A DNA stretch of 64,000 bases from Paraflavitalea soli (GTDB taxonomy: Bacteria; Bacteroidota; Bacteroidia; Chitinophagales; Chitinophagaceae): NCBI RefSeq assembly GCF_003555545.1, contig NZ_CP032157.1, positions 7,072,546-7,136,545 on the forward strand. The letters are read 5' to 3'. Shown here piece after piece: positions 43,594-52,594 of the stretch. The notes below the pieces were generated by a model. It was given only the letters and a program-made list of their open reading frames with translations, ran no database searches and was not told where the DNA came from. The position numbers were made by a program, and so were the translations under genes. Position 1 is the first letter of the stretch, and every line of letters begins with the position of its first letter.

Positions 43594-45135
43594 TTATTTT
43601 CCCCAGTTATCCCTGTCTAAGCTCCTGTATTGAATGGCTTCGGCAATATGCTCAGGCTTAATGGCATCGCTGTCTGAAAGATCGGCGATGGTACGGCTTA
43701 CTTTAAGTATACGATCATAAGCCCGGGCTGAAAGATTGAGCTTCTCCATGGCTGTTTTGAGCAAATGCTGTCCTACTGTGTTTATAGTACATATTTGTTT
43801 GAGCTGCTTGCTGGTCATTTGTGCATTGCAATAAATAGAGGGATAGGCAGCATAACGGACTGCCTGTATTTCCCTGGCCCTGATAACACGCTCCCTGATA
43901 ACAGAAGAGGTTTCCCCACTTTTTTGCGTGCTAAGTTCTGAGAAAGAAACCGGCGTAACTTCTACATGCAAATCGATCCTGTCCAATAAAGGCCCGGATA
44001 TTTTACTCAAATACTTTTGTACATGGCCCGGCGGACAGCTGCAAGCCTTGGTTGGATGGTTATAAAATCCACATAAGCATGGGTTCATCGCTGCTATCAA
44101 AATAAAGCTGGCCGGAAAGTCAACAACCATCTTCGACCGGGAAATAGTCACCCGCCGTTCTTCTATAGGCTGGCGCATTACTTCCAATACTGTTCTTTTG
44201 AATTCCGGCAGCTCATCCAGGAATAATACTCCATTATGTGCCAGTGATATTTCTCCCGGCTGCGGCGTCCCTCCACCTCCTACCAGGGCTACATCACTCA
44301 CTGTATGGTGTGGAGAACGAAAAGGGCGCCTGGCTATTAACATAGAATTATCGGGCAGTTTCCCGGCCACTGAATGGATCTTGGTAGTTTCCAGCGCTTC
44401 CTGTAATGAAAGAGGCGGTAATATCGTAGGCAACCTTTTTGCCAGCATGGTTTTGCCTGCACCCGGCGGACCTACCAGTATGGCATTATGCCCGCCGGCA
44501 GCGGCTATTTCCAATGCCCGCTTGATGTTTTCCTGACCTTTCACTTCTGCAAAGTCAAAATCAAAATGATGCTGTGCAGTCAGAAACTCATCTCTGGTAT
44601 CTACAGTTACCGGCTGTAAGGATTCCTCTTCCCTGAAAAATTGGATCACCTCATTGATATGGCTAACGCCATATACAGCCAGGTTATTGACAATGGCCGC
44701 TTCCCTGGAATTTTGTTTGGGCAATATCAGGCCTTTGAAGCCTTCCTTCCGGGTGGTAATGGCAATAGGCAGGGCGCCTTTGATGGGTTGGATAGTACCA
44801 TCAAGATTCAACTCACCCATGATCACATAGTCTTTTAATTTTTCGGGATTAAGTAATTGCTCTGAAGCTGCCAGGGTCCCTACTGCTATCGCGAGATCAA
44901 AAGCTGATCCGGTCTTTTTAATATCTGCCGGCGCCAGGTTCACCACCAGTTTGCGCCGGGGCATGAAATAATTGTTGGTTTTAAGGGCGCTCTCTACCCG
45001 CTGCAGGCTTTCTTTAACAGCGCTGTCGGGCAGGCCTACTATATAATAGTCGGCCCCGCTCATTTCATTGACTTCAATAGTTATAGTAATGGCTTCAACA
45101 CCGTATACGGCACTTCCAAAGGTCTTTACAAGCAT
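43594..45135 (-). CDS. comM: YifB/ComM-family Mg-chelatase-like AAA ATPase
   Basis: A 513-residue hexameric AAA+ protein. The N-terminal Lon/ChlI-like domain (about 1-165) leads into the ATPase domain with Walker A GPPGAGKT (222-229), Walker B region GVLFLDELPEF and a Cys-rich insert (NPCLCGFYNHPTKACSCPPG). ComM promotes branch migration during natural transformation in other bacteria. It is the last of the pyrC, MutS-like, M1 peptidase, yifB run on the minus strand. A near-consensus -7 element (TATCTTTC on the minus strand, 45169-45176) could give it its own promoter. Confidence 0.93.
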   Translation of the reverse strand: MLVKTFGSAVYGVEAITITIEVNEMSGADYYIVGLPDSAVKESLQRVESALKTNNYFMPRRKLVVNLAPADIKKTGSAFDLAIAVGTLAASEQLLNPEKLKDYVIMGELNLDGTIQPIKGALPIAITTRKEGFKGLILPKQNSREAAIVNNLAVYGVSHINEVIQFFREEESLQPVTVDTRDEFLTAQHHFDFDFAEVKGQENIKRALEIAAAGGHNAILVGPPGAGKTMLAKRLPTILPPLSLQEALETTKIHSVAGKLPDNSMLIARRPFRSPHHTVSDVALVGGGGTPQPGEISLAHNGVLFLDELPEFKRTVLEVMRQPIEERRVTISRSKMVVDFPASFILIAAMNPCLCGFYNHPTKACSCPPGHVQKYLSKISGPLLDRIDLHVEVTPVSFSELSTQKSGETSSVIRERVIRAREIQAVRYAAYPSIYCNAQMTSKQLKQICTINTVGQHLLKTAMEKLNLSARAYDRILKVSRTIADLSDSDAIKPEHIAEAIQYRSLDRDNWGK

Positions 45136-45240
45136 GGATATTGGCTATTTATCTTACTGGTTGGAGCAGAAAGATAAATAAAATATATAATACATCGGTC
45201 AGCCATCAGCTTGAGAGACCAGGAATCTGTTCGGACAGAC

Positions 45241-46836
45241 CTATAAACCTTTTACAGATCCTTCAAATAGTAGTTTGGTAGCCGGGTCGGCCACTACTTT
45301 TTCCACCGGTTTGGTAACGGGTACCACCAGCGTGGTTTGCTTAGATTTTACAGCTACTGTTTTATTGAAGAGGAAGCTACGGTCTTGCCCATAAAAAGAT
45401 AATTCCAACTGAAACTCAAAAGGTATATCCTGTTGTTGGTTGATGGTGAGTGATACACCCTTTTTATCCTTATCGTATAGCCAGGTGATATCCAATACGG
45501 GATGGCCTGCGGTATACAGCCATTGCAGGAAAAACTGCCGCAGGTGCTGACCTGAAACTTCTTCCATGCGCTTACGCAGGTCGTCGGTAGAAGCATTTTT
45601 ACCACTATAGGCTGCATAATAGGAACGGATGCCTTTCCAGAAAATAGAATCACCCAGTTGATTGCGTAACATATGTAATACCCAGCCGCCTTTCTGGTAG
45701 GAGTTGGGATTGAGCAAAGCCATATAATCTTTAACAGAAGAATCTACTATTGGCTTCTTTGATCGTTTGGTGTAGCCAATTACCTGGCTGCGGTCCTCCA
45801 GCAACATTTTCCGGGCTGTATCCTGTCCGTACTTATGCTCAAAGTAAAGGATGGTCATATAGGTGGCAAATCCTTCGCTTAACCAGATATGTGCCCACTC
45901 TGTTTCTGTAGCCATATCACCAAACCACTGATGGGCTATCTCGTGGGTGAGCAGGGATTCTGATTTACGGGTACCTGTTACTGAATTCTCGGAATAAAAG
46001 ATAGCGCCTGCATTCTCCAATCCGCCAAACATGGTCTTCGATTGTACATTCGCCAGTTTCTTATAGCCATAAGGGCCTACATTTTTGATAAAGAAAGGGA
46101 GTATCTCTGTAGCCTGTGCGTAATCATAAAAGCCCTTGTCCTTATTCTCCGGGTATACCCAACTGTACACGGGAATACATTGTACATCTCCGGCATACTG
46201 TACTGCAAAATCGGCTACCCCGATCACCATCACTTTCATGGGAAGGGGCGTAGTTTCTTTATAATGGGTGAGCTTGAGGTTATTGGCCAGCGAGGTCTCT
46301 TCTACCTGCACACCATTGGCTACTACCTGGTAATGGTTGGGGGCCGTAACCAGGAAATCGACCGGCGCTTTATCCGCCGGGTGATCTATGCAGGGAAGCC
46401 AGTTGCGTGCACGGTTGGGCCAGTTGTCGGCAAAGAACCCACGGTGCTTGTATTTATTCTTGTCGATCACCAGGCCGTCGGCAGGGATACCTTCATAGGT
46501 GATCTCTATCTCTCTTTTTTCTCCTGCTTTGGCGGGAAGGTCAATATGGAGCGAATCGGCCGATTGCTGAAAAGTGACGGGTTTATCCTTTTCTGTTACC
46601 TGCAGCACCGTCATGCCTTTCCCGTCATTGCGTTTGGATACCAGTTCAAAGGTGAGCTGGCGGGTATCTTTAAGCAATAAAACTTCAATGGTAGCCTTTC
46701 CCTGAATGTTATTGTTGTCATCATTCAGTGTGAGTGCAAAACGATAGTGCTGTACATCTATCACAGCACCGGGTTGTTGACCGATGGAATGTTTGATCAC
46801 AGAAAGTAAGAGTACCAGGAAGACAATTTTCTTCAT
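45241..46836 (-). CDS. M1 family zinc aminopeptidase
   Basis: A 531-residue exported metallopeptidase. A signal peptide (about 1-19) precedes the N-terminal beta domain. The catalytic domain has the substrate-binding GGLENAGAIFYSE and the zinc site HEIAHQWFG, with His298, His302 and Glu321, and Glu299 as the catalytic base. The protein ends at about 530, shorter than typical full M1 enzymes, having a small C-terminal domain and lacking the long HEAT-like domain. It trims N-terminal residues from peptides in the periplasm or outside the cell. Confidence 0.92.
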   Translation of the reverse strand: MKKIVFLVLLLSVIKHSIGQQPGAVIDVQHYRFALTLNDDNNNIQGKATIEVLLLKDTRQLTFELVSKRNDGKGMTVLQVTEKDKPVTFQQSADSLHIDLPAKAGEKREIEITYEGIPADGLVIDKNKYKHRGFFADNWPNRARNWLPCIDHPADKAPVDFLVTAPNHYQVVANGVQVEETSLANNLKLTHYKETTPLPMKVMVIGVADFAVQYAGDVQCIPVYSWVYPENKDKGFYDYAQATEILPFFIKNVGPYGYKKLANVQSKTMFGGLENAGAIFYSENSVTGTRKSESLLTHEIAHQWFGDMATETEWAHIWLSEGFATYMTILYFEHKYGQDTARKMLLEDRSQVIGYTKRSKKPIVDSSVKDYMALLNPNSYQKGGWVLHMLRNQLGDSIFWKGIRSYYAAYSGKNASTDDLRKRMEEVSGQHLRQFFLQWLYTAGHPVLDITWLYDKDKKGVSLTINQQQDIPFEFQLELSFYGQDRSFLFNKTVAVKSKQTTLVVPVTKPVEKVVADPATKLLFEGSVKGL

Positions 46837-46901
46837 GCCGGGGGATTTGCTGATGAAGATAGGGCAAAACCAGTAAAAGGCCCCGGGATATGGAAGAGCG
46901 G

Positions 46902-48215
46902 TTACAATCGTTCCAGCAGCTCCACTACTTTTTCCCGCTTCAGGATCAGGTAGCCCAGCCTGTCATTGCTGATGCCTTCCTTCAACTGGTAACTGAAATG
47001 CAGTTGGTCTCCATTTACCGTCGTTTCAAAAAAGCGGAAGGAGATATTGGAATATTTCCTGAGGTCTTCCCCTATCTCATACAAGTGGGTTGACAGGATA
47101 AAGAGGGCAGACTTTATTTTGATCAATCCCTGGATAACGGTGTAAGAACATTTCATGGCATCCTGTACATTGGTGCCTTTGAATAGTTCATCAATCAGCA
47201 CCAGCCATTTGCGCCCGTCATTGATCTTTACAATGGTATTGCGGATGCGTTGTACTTCATTGAAGAAATAGCTTTCCCCCTTTACAATATTGTCTACCAC
47301 ATTGATATTACTCAGCAGGCCATCAAAGGTGGTTAAGCGCATGGCGGCAGCTGGTACGCCCATGCCCAGGTGGGCCAGGAATACGGAGGTGCCCACAGCC
47401 TTGATAAAGGTGCTTTTGCCCGCCATATTGGCCCCTGTGAGAAAAACGAAGTTGCTTTCCTTGCTCATCTGCACATCATACGGCACGGGGGTAGGCAAGA
47501 GGATATGGTATAATTGTTTGGCGTCGATCAATGGCTGGTCCTGTACGATGAATTCCGGGAAACTAAGCTGGAAACGTTGCATGGCCACTGCCATGGAATA
47601 CCAGGCATCAAAGCGGCCGTAGATATTGATCAACTCAAAAAGCGGCGCTTTAAAGTGATCCCTTACATAGGCGCCATAGTAGATGGTCTGTGTAAGGCTG
47701 AACTTGGCGCCTGCGGGTAACTGGCGCAGGTCCTGTATCTCCTTTCTGTTCAGCAGGTCTTTGGCCCGGTGCAGGTAAGAGCGGATCAATACAGGGGCAT
47801 CATTATTTTCAAACAACTCGATCAGCTGGTGCATGCCCCGTACAAAATCGGCAAAGTGCGACAGGGAATACCTGACCAGTGAAAAGTCGGCCGCATGAAG
47901 TACCCTATAGCTGAGCGCATTGACAAAATTGGCCGCACCCATGTAGTCGATGTTGCTGTCGTAAAACCGCTCAATGACCATCACGGTACCATTGGTAATG
48001 GTGAGTGGCCAGTCATTGATGTTGTTGTAAATGGTGCGGATGATGTGCTGCGTTTCCTTTATCTGGCGCAGGTCGCTAAATGGATTATGGAAGAATTTTA
48101 ACAGCCACTCACGTCCTTCTACCGTACGGGTAAAGTTTAGCTTATGAAAAATGGAGAATTCTTCTTCATGCTGAAAAATGGAAAGGTCGTTGTAGGTGGT
48201 GATGTCTAATTCCAT
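46902..48215 (-). CDS. MutS-related ATPase without mismatch-recognition domain
   Basis: A 437-residue protein with the MutS core domain (about 1-240) and ATPase domain: Walker A GANMAGKST (261-269), the GMGVPA loop (ordered nucleotide site), SYFFNEVQRI and LVLIDELFKGTN. The N-terminal mismatch-binding and connector domains of MutS, and the Smr domain of MutS2, are absent. Short MutS-like proteins of this kind are common in Bacteroidota and their role is unsettled. It lies 24 bases after pyrC and 65 bases before the M1 gene. Confidence 0.85.
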   Translation of the reverse strand: MELDITTYNDLSIFQHEEEFSIFHKLNFTRTVEGREWLLKFFHNPFSDLRQIKETQHIIRTIYNNINDWPLTITNGTVMVIERFYDSNIDYMGAANFVNALSYRVLHAADFSLVRYSLSHFADFVRGMHQLIELFENNDAPVLIRSYLHRAKDLLNRKEIQDLRQLPAGAKFSLTQTIYYGAYVRDHFKAPLFELINIYGRFDAWYSMAVAMQRFQLSFPEFIVQDQPLIDAKQLYHILLPTPVPYDVQMSKESNFVFLTGANMAGKSTFIKAVGTSVFLAHLGMGVPAAAMRLTTFDGLLSNINVVDNIVKGESYFFNEVQRIRNTIVKINDGRKWLVLIDELFKGTNVQDAMKCSYTVIQGLIKIKSALFILSTHLYEIGEDLRKYSNISFRFFETTVNGDQLHFSYQLKEGISNDRLGYLILKREKVVELLERL

Positions 48216-48239
48216 AGTGCTGGGATAAGTTAATAATAA

Positions 48240-49625
48240 TTATCGCTCAAAAGATAATCGTTGTCCCTTTTGAGATTCATCCCATACCCCATTTCCATAA
48301 ACCATATGGCCATTTACAAAAGTATTAGTTACGGTAGCCGGAAAGGTAAAGCCCTCCAGCGGGCTCCAGCCGCATTTATAGAGGATATTTCCGGGGGTAA
48401 TGGTATAAGGCTTCTGCAGGTCTACGATCACCAGATCGGCCCGGTAACCTTCCCGTATGAATCCCCTGTCGGCAATCTGAAAGCAGGTAGCCACGGCATG
48501 ACTCATTTTTTCTACTACTTTTTCCAGGGAAATGGCGCCTTGTTGCACATAATGCAGCATCAGCAATAGGGAATGCTGTACCAGGGGTAAGCCGGCATGG
48601 GATTTTTCGTAGCCCCCGTTGCCAGACGTCAGTTGCAAACTGCCATCTGCGGCGCGTTCATATCCTTTTTCTTCCAGGGTATGGGGCGCATGATCGGTGG
48701 CAATTACATCCAGCCGGTCGTCGAGTAAGGCCTGCCACAGGGCTGTGCGGTTGTGAGGGGCTTTGATGGCCGGATTACATTTTATGCGGTTGCCCAAGGT
48801 AGCGTAATCATCGCTGGTAAAATGCAAATGGTGCACACATACTTCTGCCGTAATATTCTTTTGGTCGAGGGGCACCATATTGGAGAACAGCTGCAATTCC
48901 TTTTCTGTGCTGATATGGAGTATGTGCAGACGGCTATTGTGCTTTTTGGCAAACTGGATAGCGGTTAAGGAAGATTCAAAGCAGCCATTTTCGTCGCGGA
49001 TAAGTGGATGGTCTGCCGCTTCCAGCGTCCCTTTTTCCTTTTTGATACGTTCCAGGTTGGCTTTGATGATCTTTTCATCCTCGCAGTGGGTAGCGATCAG
49101 TACTTCGCTGCCGCCAAATATCTTATCCAGTGTGAGGTAATTGTCTACCAGCAGCCCTCCGGTAGAGGAGCCCATGAATATTTTTACCCCACAGATATCT
49201 TTTTTCCGGTCATTTGTTCTCAGCACCTCATCGATGTTATCATTGCTGGTTCCCATAAAAAAGGAGTAGTTGGCCAGTGCAGTGCTGGCACCAATCTTGT
49301 ACTTATCCTCCAGCAGCTGCTGTGTAAATACGGGGGGTACAGTGTTGGGCATTTCCATAAAGGAGGTAACGCCGCCGGCCACTGCTGCTTTGGATTCTGT
49401 ATAAATACTGGCCTTATGGGTAAGGCCGGGTTCCCGGAAATGAACCTGGTCATCAATGGCCCCGGGTAATAAATGTTTTCCCTCGCCGTTTATTTCTACA
49501 ACAGCAATGCCGGGCTGAATAGAGGGGCCGATCTTTTCAATACGCCCATCTTTTATGAGCACATCATTGACTACAGACTTGCCCTCGTTGACCACCGTTA
49601 TATTCTTAATCAGGTAATTTTGCAT
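48240..49625 (-). CDS. pyrC: Dihydroorotase, Bacteroidota type
   Basis: A 461-residue amidohydrolase that cyclises carbamoyl aspartate to dihydroorotate. The first metal motif reads AIDDQVHFREPGLTHK: the usual HxH is Q60-V-H62, so one histidine ligand is replaced, as I recall for other Bacteroidota dihydroorotases. The carbamylated-lysine region CGVKIFMGSSTGG, later ligands in THCEDE and LHILHIST, and IATDHAPHT are intact. pyrD lies at 11-12 kb, so pyrimidine genes are scattered. It heads the minus-strand run that ends with yifB. Confidence 0.92.
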   Translation of the reverse strand: MQNYLIKNITVVNEGKSVVNDVLIKDGRIEKIGPSIQPGIAVVEINGEGKHLLPGAIDDQVHFREPGLTHKASIYTESKAAVAGGVTSFMEMPNTVPPVFTQQLLEDKYKIGASTALANYSFFMGTSNDNIDEVLRTNDRKKDICGVKIFMGSSTGGLLVDNYLTLDKIFGGSEVLIATHCEDEKIIKANLERIKKEKGTLEAADHPLIRDENGCFESSLTAIQFAKKHNSRLHILHISTEKELQLFSNMVPLDQKNITAEVCVHHLHFTSDDYATLGNRIKCNPAIKAPHNRTALWQALLDDRLDVIATDHAPHTLEEKGYERAADGSLQLTSGNGGYEKSHAGLPLVQHSLLLMLHYVQQGAISLEKVVEKMSHAVATCFQIADRGFIREGYRADLVIVDLQKPYTITPGNILYKCGWSPLEGFTFPATVTNTFVNGHMVYGNGVWDESQKGQRLSFER

Positions 49626-49723
49626 ATCTTGAATTCTGAATAGTATGTTTTTTGCTAATTTATAGTTCCGTGAATTGCTTTTATAAGCACGGCTCTGCTA
49701 GTACCTATTTTAAACAATCGAAC

Positions 49724-51412
49724 ATGCAATTTATCGCAAAATCCATTCTCCGGCTGTCCGTTTTATTGTTTCCTGCTGTTTCACTGGCCCAGTCTTCTTA
49801 CCTGCCCCAGGGCAATAAGCACCAGGTGCTATTGGACCGGTTGGAAATCAAATTGCAGAACAATACCGACCTGAATGTTTCCACCCTCAAACCCCTCAGC
49901 CGCCGCATAGCTGTAAGGGCAGGGGAATATGCCGATTCTGTGCAAAAGGCAGGTGGCAACCTCCTTTCTGTCGTGGACCAATATAACCTGAAGAGCCTGT
50001 TTATGAATAATTCAGAATGGGCAACGGCTGATACCTCGGGTTTTGCCAGTAAAAGGCCCCTCTGGAATACCTTCTATAAGACCAAGGCCAATTTCCTGGA
50101 GGTAAATGAAAAAGATTTCTTCCTGGCGGTCAACCCGGTTATTCAACAACAGCAGTCCATAGAAAGTGATAATACCGATGAAAGGATATTTTTAAATACC
50201 AAGGGTGTTGCCCTGCGGGGGATGATCGCCAAGCGCCTGGGTTTTTCGGCTTATTTCACCGATAACCAGGAAAGAGGCCCATTGTTTGTTCAACAGCGCA
50301 TCATTGCCAATGATGCCGTGCCCGGCGTTGGCTTTTATAAGGATTTTAAGACTACGGCCACGGATTATATCGATGCCCGGGGCTCGATCAACTTCACGGC
50401 GGCCAAATACCTCGACTTCCAGTTTGGCTATGATAAGAACTTCATTGGTAATGGCTACCGGAGCTTATTCCTAAGTGATTTTGGCAATAGTTACCTGTTC
50501 CTGAAGATCAACACCCGTATCTGGAAACTGGATTACATGAACCTCTTCATGGAACTGGTGCCGCAAACCATCAATATCAATGCAGGTAACAAATTGCTGG
50601 ACCGCAAGTATACTGCCATCCACCACCTGAGCATGCAAATGACACGGTGGTTGAATATAGGCATATTTGAGGCGGTGACCTTTGGCCGGAGGAACCATTT
50701 CGACTTTACCTACCTCAATCCCATTATTTTTCTCAGAGCTTCCGAACAACAGGCTGGCAGCGCTGATAATGCCATTATTGGTCTCGATATAAAAGCCAAT
50801 GTGGCCAAACGATTCCAGTTTTACGGCCAGTTCATGATGGATGAGTTTAAGCTGAAGGAAGTACGGGATGGCAAGGGATGGTGGGCCAATAAGTTTGGCT
50901 TACAGGCCGGCGCCAAATACATTGATGCCTTTGGAGCGAAGAACCTCGACCTGCAGGGTGAGGTAAACTTTCTTCGTCCGTTCAGCTATTCACACTATGA
51001 TTCTTTGGCCAACTATACCCATTACAACCAGCCCCTGGCGCACCCGCTGGGCGCCAATTTTATAGAAGCTATTGGTATTGTACGGTACCAGCCCCATCCT
51101 AAATGGACCACCTCTGCGCGGGTGATACTCTGGCAGCAGGGTACGGATACAGCCAATAGCAATGTGGGTAGCAATATCTTTATGGTCAATACTACGCGGA
51201 ATGGCGACTATGGTTACAACCTGCCCAATGGACCTAAATCTACCGGCATCAATGCCCAGTTGCTGGCCAGCTATGAAGTGAAGGAAAACCTGTTTCTCGA
51301 TGCTTCCGTACTTATCCGTCGCTTGTCTTCAGATGTAGTACCCGACCGCAATACCTCTTTATTTACCCTGGCGGTGCGCATGAACATGTTCCGGCGGGAA
51401 TATGATTATTAA
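49724..51412 (+). CDS. Outer-membrane beta-barrel protein, Wzi/RemB-like
   Basis: I chose the ATG at 49724 (MQFIAKSILRLSVLLFPAVS), which gives a clean signal peptide and 562 residues. The barrel body has alternating strands and the stretch FGYDKNFIGNGYRSLFLSDF, matching the pattern shared by capsule-assembly Wzi proteins and the gliding protein RemB of Flavobacterium. It could anchor surface polysaccharide made by the locus at 28-43 kb or take part in gliding. The choice between the two roles is open. Confidence 0.7.
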   Translation: MQFIAKSILRLSVLLFPAVSLAQSSYLPQGNKHQVLLDRLEIKLQNNTDLNVSTLKPLSRRIAVRAGEYADSVQKAGGNLLSVVDQYNLKSLFMNNSEWATADTSGFASKRPLWNTFYKTKANFLEVNEKDFFLAVNPVIQQQQSIESDNTDERIFLNTKGVALRGMIAKRLGFSAYFTDNQERGPLFVQQRIIANDAVPGVGFYKDFKTTATDYIDARGSINFTAAKYLDFQFGYDKNFIGNGYRSLFLSDFGNSYLFLKINTRIWKLDYMNLFMELVPQTININAGNKLLDRKYTAIHHLSMQMTRWLNIGIFEAVTFGRRNHFDFTYLNPIIFLRASEQQAGSADNAIIGLDIKANVAKRFQFYGQFMMDEFKLKEVRDGKGWWANKFGLQAGAKYIDAFGAKNLDLQGEVNFLRPFSYSHYDSLANYTHYNQPLAHPLGANFIEAIGIVRYQPHPKWTTSARVILWQQGTDTANSNVGSNIFMVNTTRNGDYGYNLPNGPKSTGINAQLLASYEVKENLFLDASVLIRRLSSDVVPDRNTSLFTLAVRMNMFRREYDY

Positions 51413-51769
51413 AACTACAAAAGCAGGGGGCACTGCTGCCGTCCTGCTTAATGTAATAGATATTGCCCCGACCTGGGTCTAAGGGTAATACCTGTAAGGA
51501 AACCACCCTGTTAGGATTGACTAGATCCCGAACTGCTAAAATACAGGACGACTTACAATGTTGTCATCAACTGGGGTGAATGACAATACTATGTATGTGA
51601 AATGAAGAAGTTAGGGTGTAAACAGTTCCGTGTTTAGGGTTTGGGGTTTCGCGTTCTTTGAGTGGAGGCTGCTGATTAAACTTAAAAGATTAAAGGTGCC
51701 AGGGTTTGGTACGCAACCCAATATGCGGCAGCAACCCGAAACCAGCAACCCACAACGAGAAACAATTCC
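51413..51769. other. Intergenic region with hairpin and inverted heptamer arrays
   Basis: No gene is seen. A 7-bp stem AAGCAGG/CCTGCTT (51421-51449) follows the Wzi-like gene but lacks a strong T run, so it is a weak terminator. At 51633-51653 TTTAGGG, TTTGGGG and TTTCGCG lie in 7-base steps; at 51733-51760 AACCCGA, AACCAGC, AACCCAC and AACGAGA lie in the same period with the complementary word. The arms are inverted and about 80 bases apart. Confidence 0.55.
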
Positions 51770-52561
51770 TTACCTGAAGTCGAAATTTTTCAGAAACTCT
51801 TCTTTATAGTTACGGCCAATGGGCAATTCGATCTTATTGATCTGCACTTCCTGGTCATTAAAGGATTGAATGGCGTTGATGTTAACAGCGTAGGACCGGT
51901 GTATGCGCACCAGGGGTTTAAAATTGATCTTCTCCAATAACTGGCTAAGGGATAAACGTAGTACGAATTTCTTTTCCTGGGTAATGACGTTGACGTAATT
52001 GTTGTCGGCTTCGATGTAGAGCAGGTCGGGCAGTTTGATCTTTACAAATACATAATTGTTCTTCACAAAAATGTAATCATTCATCTGGAGCACTGTTTCC
52101 TTATCGGCTGTGTCGGGTACCGGGCGTTCTGCATTTTTTTCCAGGGGGATCACTTTACCGGCAGACTCCTGGCGGCGGGCCATCGCAAAATTATTAATAG
52201 CCAGCTCAATGGCAATCCGCACATTGGTTACGTTATAGGGTTTGGTAAGAAAAGCAGCTGCCTGAATGTTTTTTACCCGGCCTACCGTTACAGGATCGGT
52301 GAAAGCCGTCAGGAAAATGACAGGCACAGTCCTTTGTTGCAACAGTTCGATGGCGGTGTCGATACCATCTTTGTCGCCGATAATGTTTACATCCATCAAC
52401 AGGATATCTACCTTATGTTGGCTAAATAATTCTTTGGCTTCTGTGGCATTGTCTGCGATACCGGCTACCTCGTAGCCGTCATTTTCCAGCCCGGCGGCAA
52501 GGTCCATTGCTACAATGGATTCATCTTCTACGATCAGTACACTTATCTTGTCAGTTGCCAT
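51770..52561 (-). CDS. LytTR-family response regulator
   Basis: A 263-residue transcription factor. The receiver domain (about 5-120) has Asp57 in DILLMDVNI and a conserved Lys in FLTKPYN. The LytTR DNA-binding domain (about 165-260) contains DLLYIEADNNYVNVITQEKK, FKPLVRIHRSYAVNINAIQ and IELPIGRNYKEEFL. It follows its cognate kinase by 33 bases on the minus strand. A hairpin CACCC/GGGTG (52579-52593) and a palindrome TGTAATTACA (52561-52570) lie between the two genes. Confidence 0.93.
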   Translation of the reverse strand: MATDKISVLIVEDESIVAMDLAAGLENDGYEVAGIADNATEAKELFSQHKVDILLMDVNIIGDKDGIDTAIELLQQRTVPVIFLTAFTDPVTVGRVKNIQAAAFLTKPYNVTNVRIAIELAINNFAMARRQESAGKVIPLEKNAERPVPDTADKETVLQMNDYIFVKNNYVFVKIKLPDLLYIEADNNYVNVITQEKKFVLRLSLSQLLEKINFKPLVRIHRSYAVNINAIQSFNDQEVQINKIELPIGRNYKEEFLKNFDFR

Positions 52562-52594
52562 GTAATTACATTTTTTAGCACCCTTTTCGGGTGG

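Noticed and set aside
52579-52593. Rho-independent terminator between the kinase and LytTR genes
   Set aside because: On the transcribed minus strand the stem CACCC/GGGTG is followed by an A-rich, not T-rich, run, and the genes form an obvious operon.
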